Positions 16,891 to 25,899 of a DNA stretch of 64,000 nucleotides are shown here, one piece after another. How positions within the stretch are numbered: position 1 is the first letter of the stretch; every line of letters begins with the position of its first letter. The translations under genes and the position numbers were made by a program. Origin of the DNA: Pseudomonas chlororaphis subsp. chlororaphis (GTDB taxonomy: Bacteria > Pseudomonadota > Gammaproteobacteria > Pseudomonadales > Pseudomonadaceae); assembly GCF_003945765.1 (NCBI RefSeq), contig NZ_CP027712.1, positions 2,914,001-2,978,000 of the forward strand. The letters are read 5' to 3'. The notes beneath the pieces are model-generated. The model did not search any database and was not told where the DNA came from. It saw only the letters and a list, made by a program, of their open reading frames with translations.

Positions 16891-16985
16891 TGTCCAGGGC
16901 CTGGCCAAAGGTTTTAGAAAATGCGTAAGCGATGGGCTTGAAACTGGAAGCAGGCTGCAACTTCCGTTTCCCAGATGCTGACAGT

Positions 16986-17375
16986 TCAGTTGGAAGAGTT
17001 GTTCAGCTGTTGAAGCTCAAGTTGCTTGGCAGCACTGGCTTCGAGGTTTGCACGCTCCTCATCCAGATACCGATAAATACTTTGGAGGTTGGCGATTTTC
17101 TGTTTGATTTCTGCCATCTTCTTTTCAATTAACTTAGCGCCGTCAGCACAATCAATCAGCTTGTTCCGCTGCGCATCCAGAATCTCGCCTATTTCCCCCA
17201 GGGAAAACCCCATGCTTTGCGCGCGCTGGATAAAATCCAGATCCTGCAGAGTTTGCGTTGTGTAAACGCGATAGTTGTTAGTTTGCCGCAGCGATGAGAT
17301 CAGACCGATTTGCTCGTAGTAACGCAGCGTATGGCGGCTGGCGCCGCTGCGGGCCTCGAGTTCGCCGATTTTCAT
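16986..17375 (-). CDS. MerR family transcriptional regulator
   Basis: A 129-residue activator with the winged helix of MerR proteins at the start (MKIGELEARSGASRHTLRYY, EQIGLI, NNYRVYTTQTLQDLDFI, then a coiled dimerisation helix about residues 80-110). The single C-terminal cysteine (IDCADGAK) is not the metal-binding set of MerR, CueR or ZntR, so the signal is probably organic or redox. It is divergent from the NAD-dependent epimerase at 17450, and a dyad at 17390-17411 lies between them, the usual arrangement for a MerR regulator and its target. Confidence 0.9.
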   Translation of the reverse strand: MKIGELEARSGASRHTLRYYEQIGLISSLRQTNNYRVYTTQTLQDLDFIQRAQSMGFSLGEIGEILDAQRNKLIDCADGAKLIEKKMAEIKQKIANLQSIYRYLDEERANLEASAAKQLELQQLNNSSN

Positions 17376-17389
17376 GAAAACACCGCTTG

Positions 17390-17411
17390 ACTATAGAGTT
17401 GGGTCGATAGT
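17390..17411. promoter_or_regulatory. MerR-type dyad operator in the divergent promoter
   Basis: ACTAT at 17390-17394 and ATAGT at 17407-17411 form an inverted repeat with a 12-base spacer, extended imperfectly on the inner side by G/C. A TTGACT hexamer overlaps the left arm at 17387-17392. MerR proteins bind such dyads between over-spaced -35 and -10 elements; here the target would be the epimerase gene starting at 17450. Confidence 0.6.
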
Positions 17412-17449
17412 TTACGCTTGATTTCTCACCTTAAACAAGGAACAGGGAA

Positions 17450-18520
17450 ATGAGCGTGGAGTGCTTTGTCACGGGGGGGACCGGCTTCATCGGTCAACAT
17501 TTGGTGGCGTACCTGAGTGCAAAAGGTCACACCGTTCGGGTGTTGATGCGTCGCCCGGAGCGACTAGCTGCACTGCGGGAGCAAGTCGATAATTTGGGAG
17601 GTTGCGCAAGCCGGGTATTTGCCGTAGCTGGCGATCTGGAACGGGACAATCTCGGGCTGAGTCTTGCTGACCGAGAAGTGCTAAGGCACGCCAGAGTCAT
17701 ATTCCACCTAGGCGCTCACTTCGCATGGGGGCTTTCAGTGGAGCAGTCTCGTGCGGTGAATGTGGAAGGGGCAAAGCGCGTGGCGCTGTTGGCGGCTGAG
17801 CAAAAAAGCCGGTTAGTGATGATCGGCGGCTACATGCTGAAAAATCATGAACATCTGCAACGCATCGGAATTGATCCTCGTTATCCGCAGCTGACGAATT
17901 GGCCTGCCGTCTACCGACATGTCGGTGGTTACGAGGGGAGCAAGCTGGAGGCACATTTTGCGACCCTGGAGGTCATGTCCGCCAAGGGCGGGGAGATTAC
18001 CGTTGTCCACCCTGCAACGGTCTGTGGCCACAGCCGCACGGGGCATATCCTTGACGGTCAGCCGCTGGTGGAACTGATACGCAACCTTGTGCAGAGAAAG
18101 CTGACTGCAGTGCCCGGTACCGCCGAGCACTGGCTGCCGCTGGTCACCGTGGATTACCTGGTTGAGCTGGTGGCGGTGTGTGCTTTCGATCCTGCCATGG
18201 TGGGCCAGGAACTGCTGGCGCTTGATGACCAGACTCCCAACTTGCGAGAACTCCTGGTACAGGTGGCACAACCTTTGGGCTTAAAGTCTCCCAGGCATTA
18301 CATTTCACTCCGATTGCTGAAGTTACTACTGAGTATTCCTCCCGTCGCGTGGTTTTTGAATACAAAACCCGAAGCCTTGGACTTTATCCAGACCACGCGT
18401 TTTGATACAGCGGCGGTCGAGCAATTTGCCAACAGGCATGGAATAGCCAAACCGGACATACGTCAGTCTTTGCAGCACACTGCAACGTTCGTCAACTCAT
18501 ATTGCCTAGCCAAGGGCTAG
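17450..18520 (+). CDS. NAD-dependent epimerase/dehydratase-like extended SDR
   Basis: A 356-residue extended short-chain dehydrogenase. Seen: FVTGGTGFIGQHLVAYL (NAD-binding GxxGxxG, about residues 6-22), an IFHLGAHFAWG strand, YEGSKLEA near 163 as the catalytic YxxxK, and VVHPATVCG. The C-terminal part (ISLRLLKLLLSIPPVAWFL) has a hydrophobic stretch that could anchor it to the membrane, resembling NAD(P)-binding reductases acting on lipids, acyl-CoAs or terpenoids rather than nucleotide sugars. It is divergent from the MerR regulator. Substrate unknown. Confidence 0.8.
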   Translation: MSVECFVTGGTGFIGQHLVAYLSAKGHTVRVLMRRPERLAALREQVDNLGGCASRVFAVAGDLERDNLGLSLADREVLRHARVIFHLGAHFAWGLSVEQSRAVNVEGAKRVALLAAEQKSRLVMIGGYMLKNHEHLQRIGIDPRYPQLTNWPAVYRHVGGYEGSKLEAHFATLEVMSAKGGEITVVHPATVCGHSRTGHILDGQPLVELIRNLVQRKLTAVPGTAEHWLPLVTVDYLVELVAVCAFDPAMVGQELLALDDQTPNLRELLVQVAQPLGLKSPRHYISLRLLKLLLSIPPVAWFLNTKPEALDFIQTTRFDTAAVEQFANRHGIAKPDIRQSLQHTATFVNSYCLAKG

Positions 18521-18521
18521 G
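18505..18521 (+). terminator. short hairpin overlapping the epimerase stop codon
   Basis: CCTAGCC (18505-18511) pairs with GGCTAGG (18515-18521) around a three-base loop, overlapping the TAG stop at 18518-18520. The following CTCTTTGACTTTTCCCTTT is T-rich but broken, so termination is probable rather than certain. Confidence 0.5.
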
Positions 18522-18681
18522 CTCTTTGACTTTTCCCTTTGAGGCGACAAAGTCGTTAGTCCCGATTAAATGGACTTTCCTAAGGTAAGTGTTGGTGGGA
18601 TCTTCGTATCCTCAAACTTTGCGCCGTCGATGTAGGGCGGCATTCTATCGAACGACCATTCAGCGACAGGGATCGTCATCA

Positions 18682-19581
18682 ATGCCATCTACTTTCAGCA
18701 AAGGCGTCATATTTGCACTCTCCGCTGCGGCACTGAACGCAACGATCGGTGTACTCAGCAAAGTACTCATGAGTAATGGTTTCACCGCCAGCAGTGTCGC
18801 GGTCATCAAGACCCTACTGGGTTGCGTGCTTCTCTCGATCTTACTGTTTTTCCTCAAGCGTCCGGCGGCGTCGAGCAAATGGACTCAGGCGGCTATCTGC
18901 GCATTCCTTGGCATCTTTGTGCTGTTCCATTTCGAAACGTCCGCCTATCGACACTACGCTGCGGCAGGTGTGGTGGTGGTGCTGATGGCCAGTGCCTCAA
19001 TTTCCTCGATCATTCTGGGGCGCGTTTTCCTCAAGGATGCCATCACCGCGAACGCTACCGTTGGCGCCGCACTGGCTATCGCTGGGATCTCGGTGATCTT
19101 CGGCGGCGACTTGCAGCAAGGCTTTACCCTGCAGGGTGCTGCGCTCGCCTCCATGGCCGGCTGCGGCTATGGGGCCTTTTCGGTTGCCATGAAGCGTATG
19201 GGGGTGTCGGGGGGGCTGCACTTCACCCGACAATTGTTGTTCTTTGGCAGCCTGTACCTGCTGATGCCGGCGGCGGCCGATGGTTTCGCGATGGGCGAGC
19301 TGTCGCCGCTGGCGATCGCCGCGCTGCTGGCGCTGGCCACGCTGCCGACGATCCTGGGCTTCTTCTGCACCACCAAGGCCATCGAGTATCTCAAGCCATC
19401 CCAAGTGCAAGCGCTGGAGCTGACCGAACCACTGTTCGCCGCGCTGCTGGCGTTTGTGGTGCTCAATGAAGTACCGCGCGAAAGCCTGTACGCGGGAGCG
19501 GCACTGATCATCGTCGGCCTGTGTTTCTCCAATGAACTCATCCGCTTGGGCAGCAAAGCATCCGTCCCTTCGACCGAGTGA
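18682..19581 (+). CDS. DMT superfamily (EamA) transporter
   Basis: A 299-residue inner-membrane exporter of the drug/metabolite transporter superfamily with ten predicted helices in two EamA repeats (first about residues 5-137, second about 150-285). Family features are the N-terminal FALSAAALNATIGVLSKV, the end of repeat one in ITANATVGAALAIAGISVI, and ELTEPLFAALLAFVVLNEVP in repeat two. I chose ATG 18682; an in-frame extension to 18589 is hydrophilic and unlike the family. Substrate is unknown: EamA members export amino acids, sugars or toxic metabolites. It is 181 bases before a LysE-type exporter. Confidence 0.88.
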   Translation: MPSTFSKGVIFALSAAALNATIGVLSKVLMSNGFTASSVAVIKTLLGCVLLSILLFFLKRPAASSKWTQAAICAFLGIFVLFHFETSAYRHYAAAGVVVVLMASASISSIILGRVFLKDAITANATVGAALAIAGISVIFGGDLQQGFTLQGAALASMAGCGYGAFSVAMKRMGVSGGLHFTRQLLFFGSLYLLMPAAADGFAMGELSPLAIAALLALATLPTILGFFCTTKAIEYLKPSQVQALELTEPLFAALLAFVVLNEVPRESLYAGAALIIVGLCFSNELIRLGSKASVPSTE

Positions 19582-19762
19582 GCTATTTTCGGAGTCTGAT
19601 GACTTTGGCAATCAGTGGTTTTTAAGTGTTTTGAGCGATTGGACCGCTCCTGGCCGGAGCGGATATTCGATACCTCCCAGCCAAGCGGAACCGAGCGGGA
19701 TCTCGCCTGTTGACCCGTTCTATCCAGTAATATGCAACCCCCATCCTCCGACGAGTCTGAAA

Positions 19763-20404
19763 ATGGACCCTCACTCGATTCTGGCTTTTACCCTGGTCGC
19801 CGCGATTGCCATCGCCAGCCCGGGGCCTGCGACATTGATGGCGATCAACAACAGCCTCGCCCATGGCCAACGCAGCGCGGTGTGGTCCTCGTTGGGCAAT
19901 GCCAGTGGCCTGTTCTGCCTGTCGGCGGCTGCGATGCTGGGGCTGGGGGCGTTGCTTGCCAGTTCCGAGTTGCTGTTCAACGCAGTGAAGATCATCGGCG
20001 CCGGTTATCTGTTCTATCTGGGGATCAGGCAGTTGTTCAAAAAGAGCCCGATGCTCGCGGACGGTATCCAGGATGACGTGAAGAAGAGCAGGCCCACTCG
20101 CGTGAAGCTGTACAAGTCGGCCTTCCTGACGGCGGTGACCAACCCCAAGGCGACGATGTTCTTCACCGCGCTGTTCCCGCAATTCATTGATCAGGGCGCG
20201 CAGCTGCTGCCGCAGTTCCTGATCCTCACTTCGATCTTCATGGGGCTGTCGGTGGCGTCCTTGAGCCTGTATGCCGCACTGGCCTCCCGGGCCAAGGGCG
20301 TGCTGACCCGGCCCGAGCTGTCCCGCTGGGTCAGTCGGGTGGTGGGCTCGACCTTCATCTGTTTCGGAGCGGCCATCCTGACCATGCGTCGACAGGCTGC
20401 ATAA
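19763..20404 (+). CDS. LysE/RhtB family amino-acid exporter
   Basis: A 213-residue inner-membrane exporter with about six helices. The family hallmark IASPGPATLMAINNSLAHG is at residues 17-35, followed by the LGIRQLFKK loop and the second half FLTAVTNPKATMFFTALFPQF (in part), where NPK is conserved. These proteins pump out lysine, homoserine, threonine or related compounds. ATG 19763 starts the usual hydrophobic N-terminus; codons upstream to 19532 are in frame but overlap the preceding gene's end. One of three LysE-type genes in the window. Confidence 0.9.
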   Translation: MDPHSILAFTLVAAIAIASPGPATLMAINNSLAHGQRSAVWSSLGNASGLFCLSAAAMLGLGALLASSELLFNAVKIIGAGYLFYLGIRQLFKKSPMLADGIQDDVKKSRPTRVKLYKSAFLTAVTNPKATMFFTALFPQFIDQGAQLLPQFLILTSIFMGLSVASLSLYAALASRAKGVLTRPELSRWVSRVVGSTFICFGAAILTMRRQAA

Positions 20405-20606
20405 GAGGAGTGTGGCTATCCATGGATGGTTGGTTCTGGCCGGAACCAACCATTCCCATGCAACCGCTAACGACCCAAAGCGCTCATCTTGCGGCCTTTG
20501 GGAAACCCGTGGCTCCAAGGTTATGCATTCAGTGCGCGGCACAGGAATCCGGCCCGATATCGTTAGCTGATATCATCCGAAACCTTACCGGCCGAGTAGA
20601 AAGACC

Positions 20607-20768
20607 ATGAACCGTCGTAAAAAAATCAATCAGCTATTAAAAGCCAACGCGAAAAAGGCCAGTGCCAAGCTGGCGCCGCGCAGCAAGCCCAAATACATCA
20701 GCAAGGCCGACCGCTTGAAGCTGGCTGCCGAATCCAGTCCCGAGTCCGTGGTGTCCTCCGAGAGCTGA
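20607..20768 (+). CDS. DUF2986 family small basic protein
   Basis: A 53-residue protein, start ATG 20607, stop TGA 20766-20768. It begins MNRRKKINQLLKANAKKA and continues with KLAPRSKPKYISKADRLKL, the DUF2986 pattern of lysine and arginine-rich residues conserved in gamma-proteobacteria. Such proteins may bind nucleic acid or ribosomes because of their charge, but no function is established. It is convergent with the TonB receptor gene and has its own upstream region of about 200 bases. Confidence 0.8.
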   Translation: MNRRKKINQLLKANAKKASAKLAPRSKPKYISKADRLKLAAESSPESVVSSES

Positions 20769-20842
20769 TATCGCTGCTTTTCCGGGTGGCTTCAGGCTGC
20801 CCGCCAAACCGGATCGCCTGCCCACGCCTGGCCGCCCCGGCC

Positions 20843-22969
20843 TTAACGCAGGCTCCACGACACCCCGAGATACATCGCCATGCCTTCCCCCGGCGTCGAG
20901 CGCGCGGCATCCAGGCCTTTGTCGTCGTAGCCCGGGGTGACGGTGGCGGCGTAGTGCTGGTCGGTCAGGTTGCGCAGGTCGAGCCAGGTCTGCCAGTCGC
21001 CCTTGGGCGCGTTGTAGCCCAGGGTGGCGCCGAACAGCGCGTAGGGATCGGCGTAATAGCTGTTGGCGTAGTCCACCGCCACCTTGGACACCAGTTGCGT
21101 GTTGAGCGCGGCGAAGAAGCCCTGGGGCCAGTCGTAGCGCAGTTCGCCCTGGTAGTAGTGCATCGGCAGGCCCGGCAGGCGGTTGTCGCCGAAACGTTCA
21201 TCGTCGCGGTAGTGGAAGTCGCTGAAGGTGTAGCTCTGGCGCAGGCTCAGCTGGCCGCCGTCTTTCCCTGACCACAGCTTGCTCTGCAGGCTGGCTTCCA
21301 CGCCCTGGTGCACGGTGGGGCTGGCGTTGAGCTCGTAGGGGGTGGTGGCGTTGGCGTCCGGCAAGACCGAGAGCAGTTCGTGGCGCACCTGGGCGTAGTA
21401 CCAGGCCAGGCTCCATTGGCCGATGGCGCTGTCGCCACGACCGCCGAGCTCCAGGGTGGTGGCGGTCTGGTTGTGTAGCTTGATCGGGTCGCGCTGGGTG
21501 CCGGTGGCGGCGCCGCTGCCGGCCGGGAAGCGAATGTTGGAGCTGTAGATCAGCGACCAGGGGTGGGGCGCCTCGACCGAGCGGCTGAGGTTGCCGAACA
21601 GTTGCAGGTCGGGGGTCAGCTGGTAGCGCAGGCCCACGCGCGGCGCGTAGTCCCAGTCGCCGAGGCTGGTCTTGCCACCGCCGTCGGGGTAGGTCACGGC
21701 GCTTTCGCGGCGGGTGTAGATGGCGGCCAGGCCGGTGGTCAGCCACAGATCGTCGGCGATTTCCAGGTCATTGCCCAGATGCAGGACGCTGTCCGAACCC
21801 TGGTAGGTGAAGTTGCGCATGTGGGTGCCCGGCGCGTAGCCGGCGGTGTTGCCGCTGGGGATACGCACCAATTCGCTGGCCCCTGAGTTGGGCAGGTGCT
21901 TGGTCACGCGCAGGCCCAGGGTGCTGTGGCTTTCCAGGCCCCAGAGGGTGTCGCGGCGCTTGTAGTCGAAGGTGCCGCTGACATCGGTGTAGGCCACCTT
22001 CAGGCGGTTGGGGCCTTCGCGCAGGTCCATGGGGTAGTCGTGGTAGACCAGGCCGGTCTGGATACTCGAATCGTCGTCGATGTACCAGGTGGTCTTGTTG
22101 CCAATAAAGGTGCTGCCCGGCTGGTCGCGGCTGTCGTTACGCGTCACGTAGGCCGGGTTGGCCGCCCGTGGGTCGTGCTCGATGGAGCCTTTGGTGACCC
22201 GCCCGGCGAGGTCGTTGTCGGTCTGGCGATGGCGGATGTAGAAGCGGGTTTCCAGGTTCGGGTTGAAGCGATAACCGAAATTGGCGATGACCCCCTGGCT
22301 CTTGCTGGCGCTGTGGTCCTGGTAGCCGTCGGAGCGGGCGTCGGTCAGGGACAGGTAGTAGTCGAAGTCGCCCAGCACCTGCCCGGAGCTGACCTGGCGC
22401 TGCTGATAACCGTGGCTGCCGGTGGCGTAGCGCACCTGCAACTTCGGCGCGTCGTAGCCGGTGTGGCTGATGTAGTCGATGGCGCCGCCCAGGGCCAGGG
22501 CGCCGCGGTCGAAACCGTTGGCGCCGCGCAGCACTTCCACACGGTCCAGCCACAGCGGCTCGAGCAACTCATAGGGCGTGCCGCCCGGGCCGCTCAGCGG
22601 CAGGCCGTCGAGCATCGTGTACAGCCCCGAGGCATGGGCGCCCGGCGCGCGGTTGATCCCCGAACCACGGATCGAAATCTTCACCCCTTCGTTGCCCGCG
22701 GACTGGGCATAGACCCCCGGCTGGTAGGCCAGCACATCCTGGTTGCTGGCCACGCGGCCCTGCAGCGGGCGGCGCAGGTCCACCACATTGCCGCCGCCGG
22801 GCACCTGGGCCAGCCGGGTCTTGGCTTCCTCGATCGATGCGTCTTCGCCACTGCGCTCCTCGGCGCCGATCAGCACCTGCCCCAGCTCCAGGCCCTGGGC
22901 TTCGGCCAGGGCCGGACAGACAAGGGCCAGGCCCAGCAAGGCAGAGGGCAGGGGACGGGGCGAGGGCAT
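20843..22969 (-). CDS. TonB-dependent outer-membrane receptor
   Basis: A 708-residue receptor: signal peptide (PSALLGLALVCPALAEA), plug domain about residues 50-165 (QPGVYAQSAGNEGVKISIRG, RVEVLRGANGFDRGALALGG), then a 22-strand barrel ending AMYLGVSWSLR. It has no N-terminal signalling extension, and no FecIR pair is adjacent, so it does not drive its own sigma factor. The terminal residue is arginine instead of the usual aromatic, which is odd. ATG 22969 begins the signal peptide; the longer frame to 23095 is not convincing. Ligand is unknown; the plug resembles PrrA/FecA-like siderophore or vitamin receptors. No clear Fur box was found upstream. Confidence 0.9.
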   Translation of the reverse strand: MPSPRPLPSALLGLALVCPALAEAQGLELGQVLIGAEERSGEDASIEEAKTRLAQVPGGGNVVDLRRPLQGRVASNQDVLAYQPGVYAQSAGNEGVKISIRGSGINRAPGAHASGLYTMLDGLPLSGPGGTPYELLEPLWLDRVEVLRGANGFDRGALALGGAIDYISHTGYDAPKLQVRYATGSHGYQQRQVSSGQVLGDFDYYLSLTDARSDGYQDHSASKSQGVIANFGYRFNPNLETRFYIRHRQTDNDLAGRVTKGSIEHDPRAANPAYVTRNDSRDQPGSTFIGNKTTWYIDDDSSIQTGLVYHDYPMDLREGPNRLKVAYTDVSGTFDYKRRDTLWGLESHSTLGLRVTKHLPNSGASELVRIPSGNTAGYAPGTHMRNFTYQGSDSVLHLGNDLEIADDLWLTTGLAAIYTRRESAVTYPDGGGKTSLGDWDYAPRVGLRYQLTPDLQLFGNLSRSVEAPHPWSLIYSSNIRFPAGSGAATGTQRDPIKLHNQTATTLELGGRGDSAIGQWSLAWYYAQVRHELLSVLPDANATTPYELNASPTVHQGVEASLQSKLWSGKDGGQLSLRQSYTFSDFHYRDDERFGDNRLPGLPMHYYQGELRYDWPQGFFAALNTQLVSKVAVDYANSYYADPYALFGATLGYNAPKGDWQTWLDLRNLTDQHYAATVTPGYDDKGLDAARSTPGEGMAMYLGVSWSLR

Positions 22970-23259
22970 TGGGGGGGAACTCCAGGCATGGGGGAATGGG
23001 CAGAGAGAACTGCGACGTATGAAAGAACGAGGGAAACACATGGCAATTTTGTCTTTTGCCTGGCAGGCGCAGATCGGCAGGAGTCCAGCGTCCATGCCCG
23101 TGCGCTATCAAGGCTGTTCGCAATGGATATATCCGCGCATCGGCGTTCGGCTATCGTCACCCTATATGACTCGATCGCGCAGCCGCTGTGCTTTTGCGTT
23201 GACGCTATGTCGGCCGCTGCTGCGATTCACCCAGCGCTCTCAAACGCGAGGACATCACG

Positions 23260-23742
23260 ATGAGCACCCACAAAGCCGTCGCTGTTTCACTGGCCATTCT
23301 CAGCGCAACCTTCCTGGCATCGGCCGCGCTGGCCGAGGGCACAGGGTTGATTGCCGCCACCCCCGCCGAACTGAAATGGACACCCGCGCCCTCGGTAGGG
23401 CCCGGGGTGATGATTTCGGTGATTGAAGGCGACCTGAAAAAACCAGAGCCTTTCACGATGCGCCTGATGCTGCCGGCCAACACGAAAGTCGGCGTGCATA
23501 CCCACCCCGTGACCGAACGTGTCACCGTGATCTCGGGTACCTTCTACTTCGCCACCGGCGACAGCTTCGACGCGGCCAAGGCCAAGGCCTATCACCCGGG
23601 TGACACCCTGATCATTCCCGTCGGCACGCCGATGTACGCCGCCACGCAAAAACAGGAAACCGTGCTCCAGCTCCACGGCACGGGCCCCTGGGGCATCACC
23701 TACCTCAACCCGGCGGACGACCCCAGGAACAGCAAAAAATAG
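23260..23742 (+). CDS. exported cupin domain protein
   Basis: A 160-residue periplasmic protein with a Sec signal peptide (AILSATFLASAALA) and a single cupin barrel. Cupin motif 1 is THPVTERVTVISGTFYFATG (about residues 80-99) and motif 2 is the YHPGDTLIIPVGTPMYAAT region. Only some of the usual metal ligands are present (H77 and H81-type positions), so metal binding is uncertain. It is divergent from the TonB receptor gene. Small exported cupins of this type have no assigned role. Confidence 0.82.
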   Translation: MSTHKAVAVSLAILSATFLASAALAEGTGLIAATPAELKWTPAPSVGPGVMISVIEGDLKKPEPFTMRLMLPANTKVGVHTHPVTERVTVISGTFYFATGDSFDAAKAKAYHPGDTLIIPVGTPMYAATQKQETVLQLHGTGPWGITYLNPADDPRNSKK

Positions 23743-24098
23743 CGAGCAGAGCCTGGCAGTGAATCCGTCGTGCCCGACCTCGCCCGCCCTGTTGTCACCT
23801 GGAAAGGGCAACCGGGGATTCACTCGATCAGGCTGAGCATGGGCAAATCGGCTGGCGAATACTCAGCTAATGCCGCAGGCGGGCATTGGCTGCCATGCTC
23901 TGTCGTTTGGGGGAGGGCTGGCGGCGGAGGGCTTGCTGCGGTCTGTCACGGCGTCTGCCAGATCAGGGGACGATCGATCTGCCGATATGTGGTTGAAAAA
24001 CACGCAAAGAAAACCGACTCTGCTTACCTCTCATCCAGGGCCCGACGTTTTGCGCCCGCCATCACCCTTCGTCAAAGCCCTCGATCAAAGGTGCCTCC
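23743..24098. other. intergenic region before the SulP transporter
   Basis: About 356 bases with no supported gene. Short frames on the plus strand have no ribosome binding site or family features. AAAGG lies 8-12 bases before the SulP start. No operator, terminator or repeat was recognised. Confidence 0.5.
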
Positions 24099-25844
24099 AT
24101 GCTGCTTGCCCGCTGGCTGCCAGGCTTGGCCAATCTCCTGCAATACCGCCGCGAATGGTTCAGGTACGACCTGCAGGCCGGTTTGTCGGTGGCCGCCGTG
24201 CAGATCCCGATTGCCATCGCCTACGCCCAGATCGTCGGGCTGCCGCCCCAGTACGGCTTGTACGCCTGCGTCTTGCCGATGATGGTCTATGCCCTGGTGG
24301 GCAGTTCGCGGCAGTTGATGGTCGGGCCGGATGCGGCCACCTGCGCCATGGTCGCCGGGGCGATCGCCCCTCTGGCGCTGGGCGATCCCGAGCGCCTGGC
24401 GCAGTTGGCGGTGATTGTCACGGTGCTGGTCGGCCTGATGCTGATCGGCGCCGGCATTGCCCGGGCGGGGTTCATTGCCAGCTTTTTCTCGCGGCCGATC
24501 CTGATCGGCTATCTGAACGGCATCGGCCTGAGCCTGCTGGCCGGGCAACTGGGCAAGGTGCTGGGCTACAAGATCGAAGGCGACGGTTTCATTCTCAGCC
24601 TGCTGAACATGCTGCAGCGGCTTGGCGAAACCCATCTACCGACCCTGGCCATCGGGGCGGGCGCCCTGGCGCTGCTGATCTGGCTGCCGCGGCGCTTTGC
24701 CAGGTTGCCGGCGGCGCTGGTGACGGTGGCTATCGCCACCCTGTGCGTCGGGGTGCTGCGCCTGGACCGTTACGGGGTCTCCGTACTGGGGCCGATCCCT
24801 TCGGGCATGCCGCAGTTGAGCTGGCCCGAAACCAACCTGAGCGAACTGAAACGGCTGCTGCGCGATGCTCTGGCGATCGCCACGGTGAGTTTTTGCAGTG
24901 CGATGCTGACGGCCCGCAGCTTCGCCGCGAGGAACGGTTATACGGTCAACGCCAACCATGAGTTCCTGGCGCTGGGGGTGTCCAATATCGCCGCCGGGGT
25001 CTCCAGCGGTTTCGCCATCAGCGGCGCCGATTCGCGCACGGCGGTCAACAGCATGGTGGGCGGCAAGAGCCAGTTGGTGGGGATCATCGCCGCCCTGGTG
25101 ATTGCCCTGATCCTGCTGTTCTTCACCGCGCCCATGGCCTGGATCCCCCAGGCGGCGCTGGGGGCGGTGCTGTTGATGGCCGGCTGGGGGCTGATCGATA
25201 TCCAGGCGATGCGGGTCATCCGCAAGCTCAGCCGTTTCGAGTTCTGGCTGTGTGTGCTGACCACCCTGGGGGTGATTGGCGTGGGGGTGCTGCCGGGCAT
25301 CATCGTCGCGGTGCTACTGGCGATCCTGCGGTTGCTCAAAAGCATCTATCAGCCCACCGACGCGGTGCTGGGCTGGGTGCGCGGGATCGAAGGCCAGGTC
25401 GATATCAGCCAATATCCGCAGGCGCGCACACTGGCGGGGCTGGTGGTGTATCGCTTCGATGACGCGATCCTGTTTTTCAACGCCGACTACTTCAAGGCGC
25501 GCCTGCTCGAGGCGGTCGAACGCGAGCCCGAGCCCCGCGCCGTGCTGCTGGTCGCCGAGGCGGTGACTTCGATCGACGTCAGCGGCATCGTGGCCCTCAG
25601 GGAGCTGCGCGACACCCTGCTGGCCCGCGGCATCATCCTGGGCATCGCCCGGCCGCACGGGGCATTCCTGCGGATGCTGGTGCGTTCAGGCCTGGCGCGC
25701 GAGCTGGAGCAGCAATTGTTGTTCCCCTCGGTACGCGCCGGCATTCGCGCTTATCGGATCTGGCGCAATCAGGTGCAGCGCAAGGCGCAGAAAGAGGCGC
25801 CTCGGGCTGGCACCCTGCCAGCGCCCGCCAAGCCGACGCCATGA
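24099..25844 (+). CDS. SulP family inorganic anion transporter with STAS domain
   Basis: A 581-residue inner-membrane carrier of the SLC26/SulP family for sulfate, bicarbonate or dicarboxylates. The transport domain spans about residues 20-410 with the family strings QAGLSVAAVQIPIAIAYAQI, GLPPQYGLYACVLPMMVYAL and SAMLTARSFAARNGYTVNAN (the last related to the second-repeat signature), and SGADSRTAVNSMVGGKSQL. The cytoplasmic STAS domain occupies about 435-555, with VLLVAEAVTSIDVSGIVAL as the antisigma-factor-antagonist-like strand. No carbonic anhydrase is adjacent, so bicarbonate use is not supported by context. A GFA protein gene follows. Confidence 0.92.
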   Translation: MLLARWLPGLANLLQYRREWFRYDLQAGLSVAAVQIPIAIAYAQIVGLPPQYGLYACVLPMMVYALVGSSRQLMVGPDAATCAMVAGAIAPLALGDPERLAQLAVIVTVLVGLMLIGAGIARAGFIASFFSRPILIGYLNGIGLSLLAGQLGKVLGYKIEGDGFILSLLNMLQRLGETHLPTLAIGAGALALLIWLPRRFARLPAALVTVAIATLCVGVLRLDRYGVSVLGPIPSGMPQLSWPETNLSELKRLLRDALAIATVSFCSAMLTARSFAARNGYTVNANHEFLALGVSNIAAGVSSGFAISGADSRTAVNSMVGGKSQLVGIIAALVIALILLFFTAPMAWIPQAALGAVLLMAGWGLIDIQAMRVIRKLSRFEFWLCVLTTLGVIGVGVLPGIIVAVLLAILRLLKSIYQPTDAVLGWVRGIEGQVDISQYPQARTLAGLVVYRFDDAILFFNADYFKARLLEAVEREPEPRAVLLVAEAVTSIDVSGIVALRELRDTLLARGIILGIARPHGAFLRMLVRSGLARELEQQLLFPSVRAGIRAYRIWRNQVQRKAQKEAPRAGTLPAPAKPTP

Positions 25845-25899
25845 CTGAACGCGGCCTTGGCCAGTCATCACCAACGCTTGACCCAAGAGGAGGTACGGC

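Noticed and set aside
16925..16931. GTAAGCG as a second IS66 end
   Set aside because: Only seven bases match, in the same area but with no further similarity to the 16868-16890 end; likely chance.
23125..23134. GGATATATCC palindrome as a Fur box for the TonB receptor
   Set aside because: Does not resemble the GATAATGATAAT-type Fur consensus and is only ten bases long.
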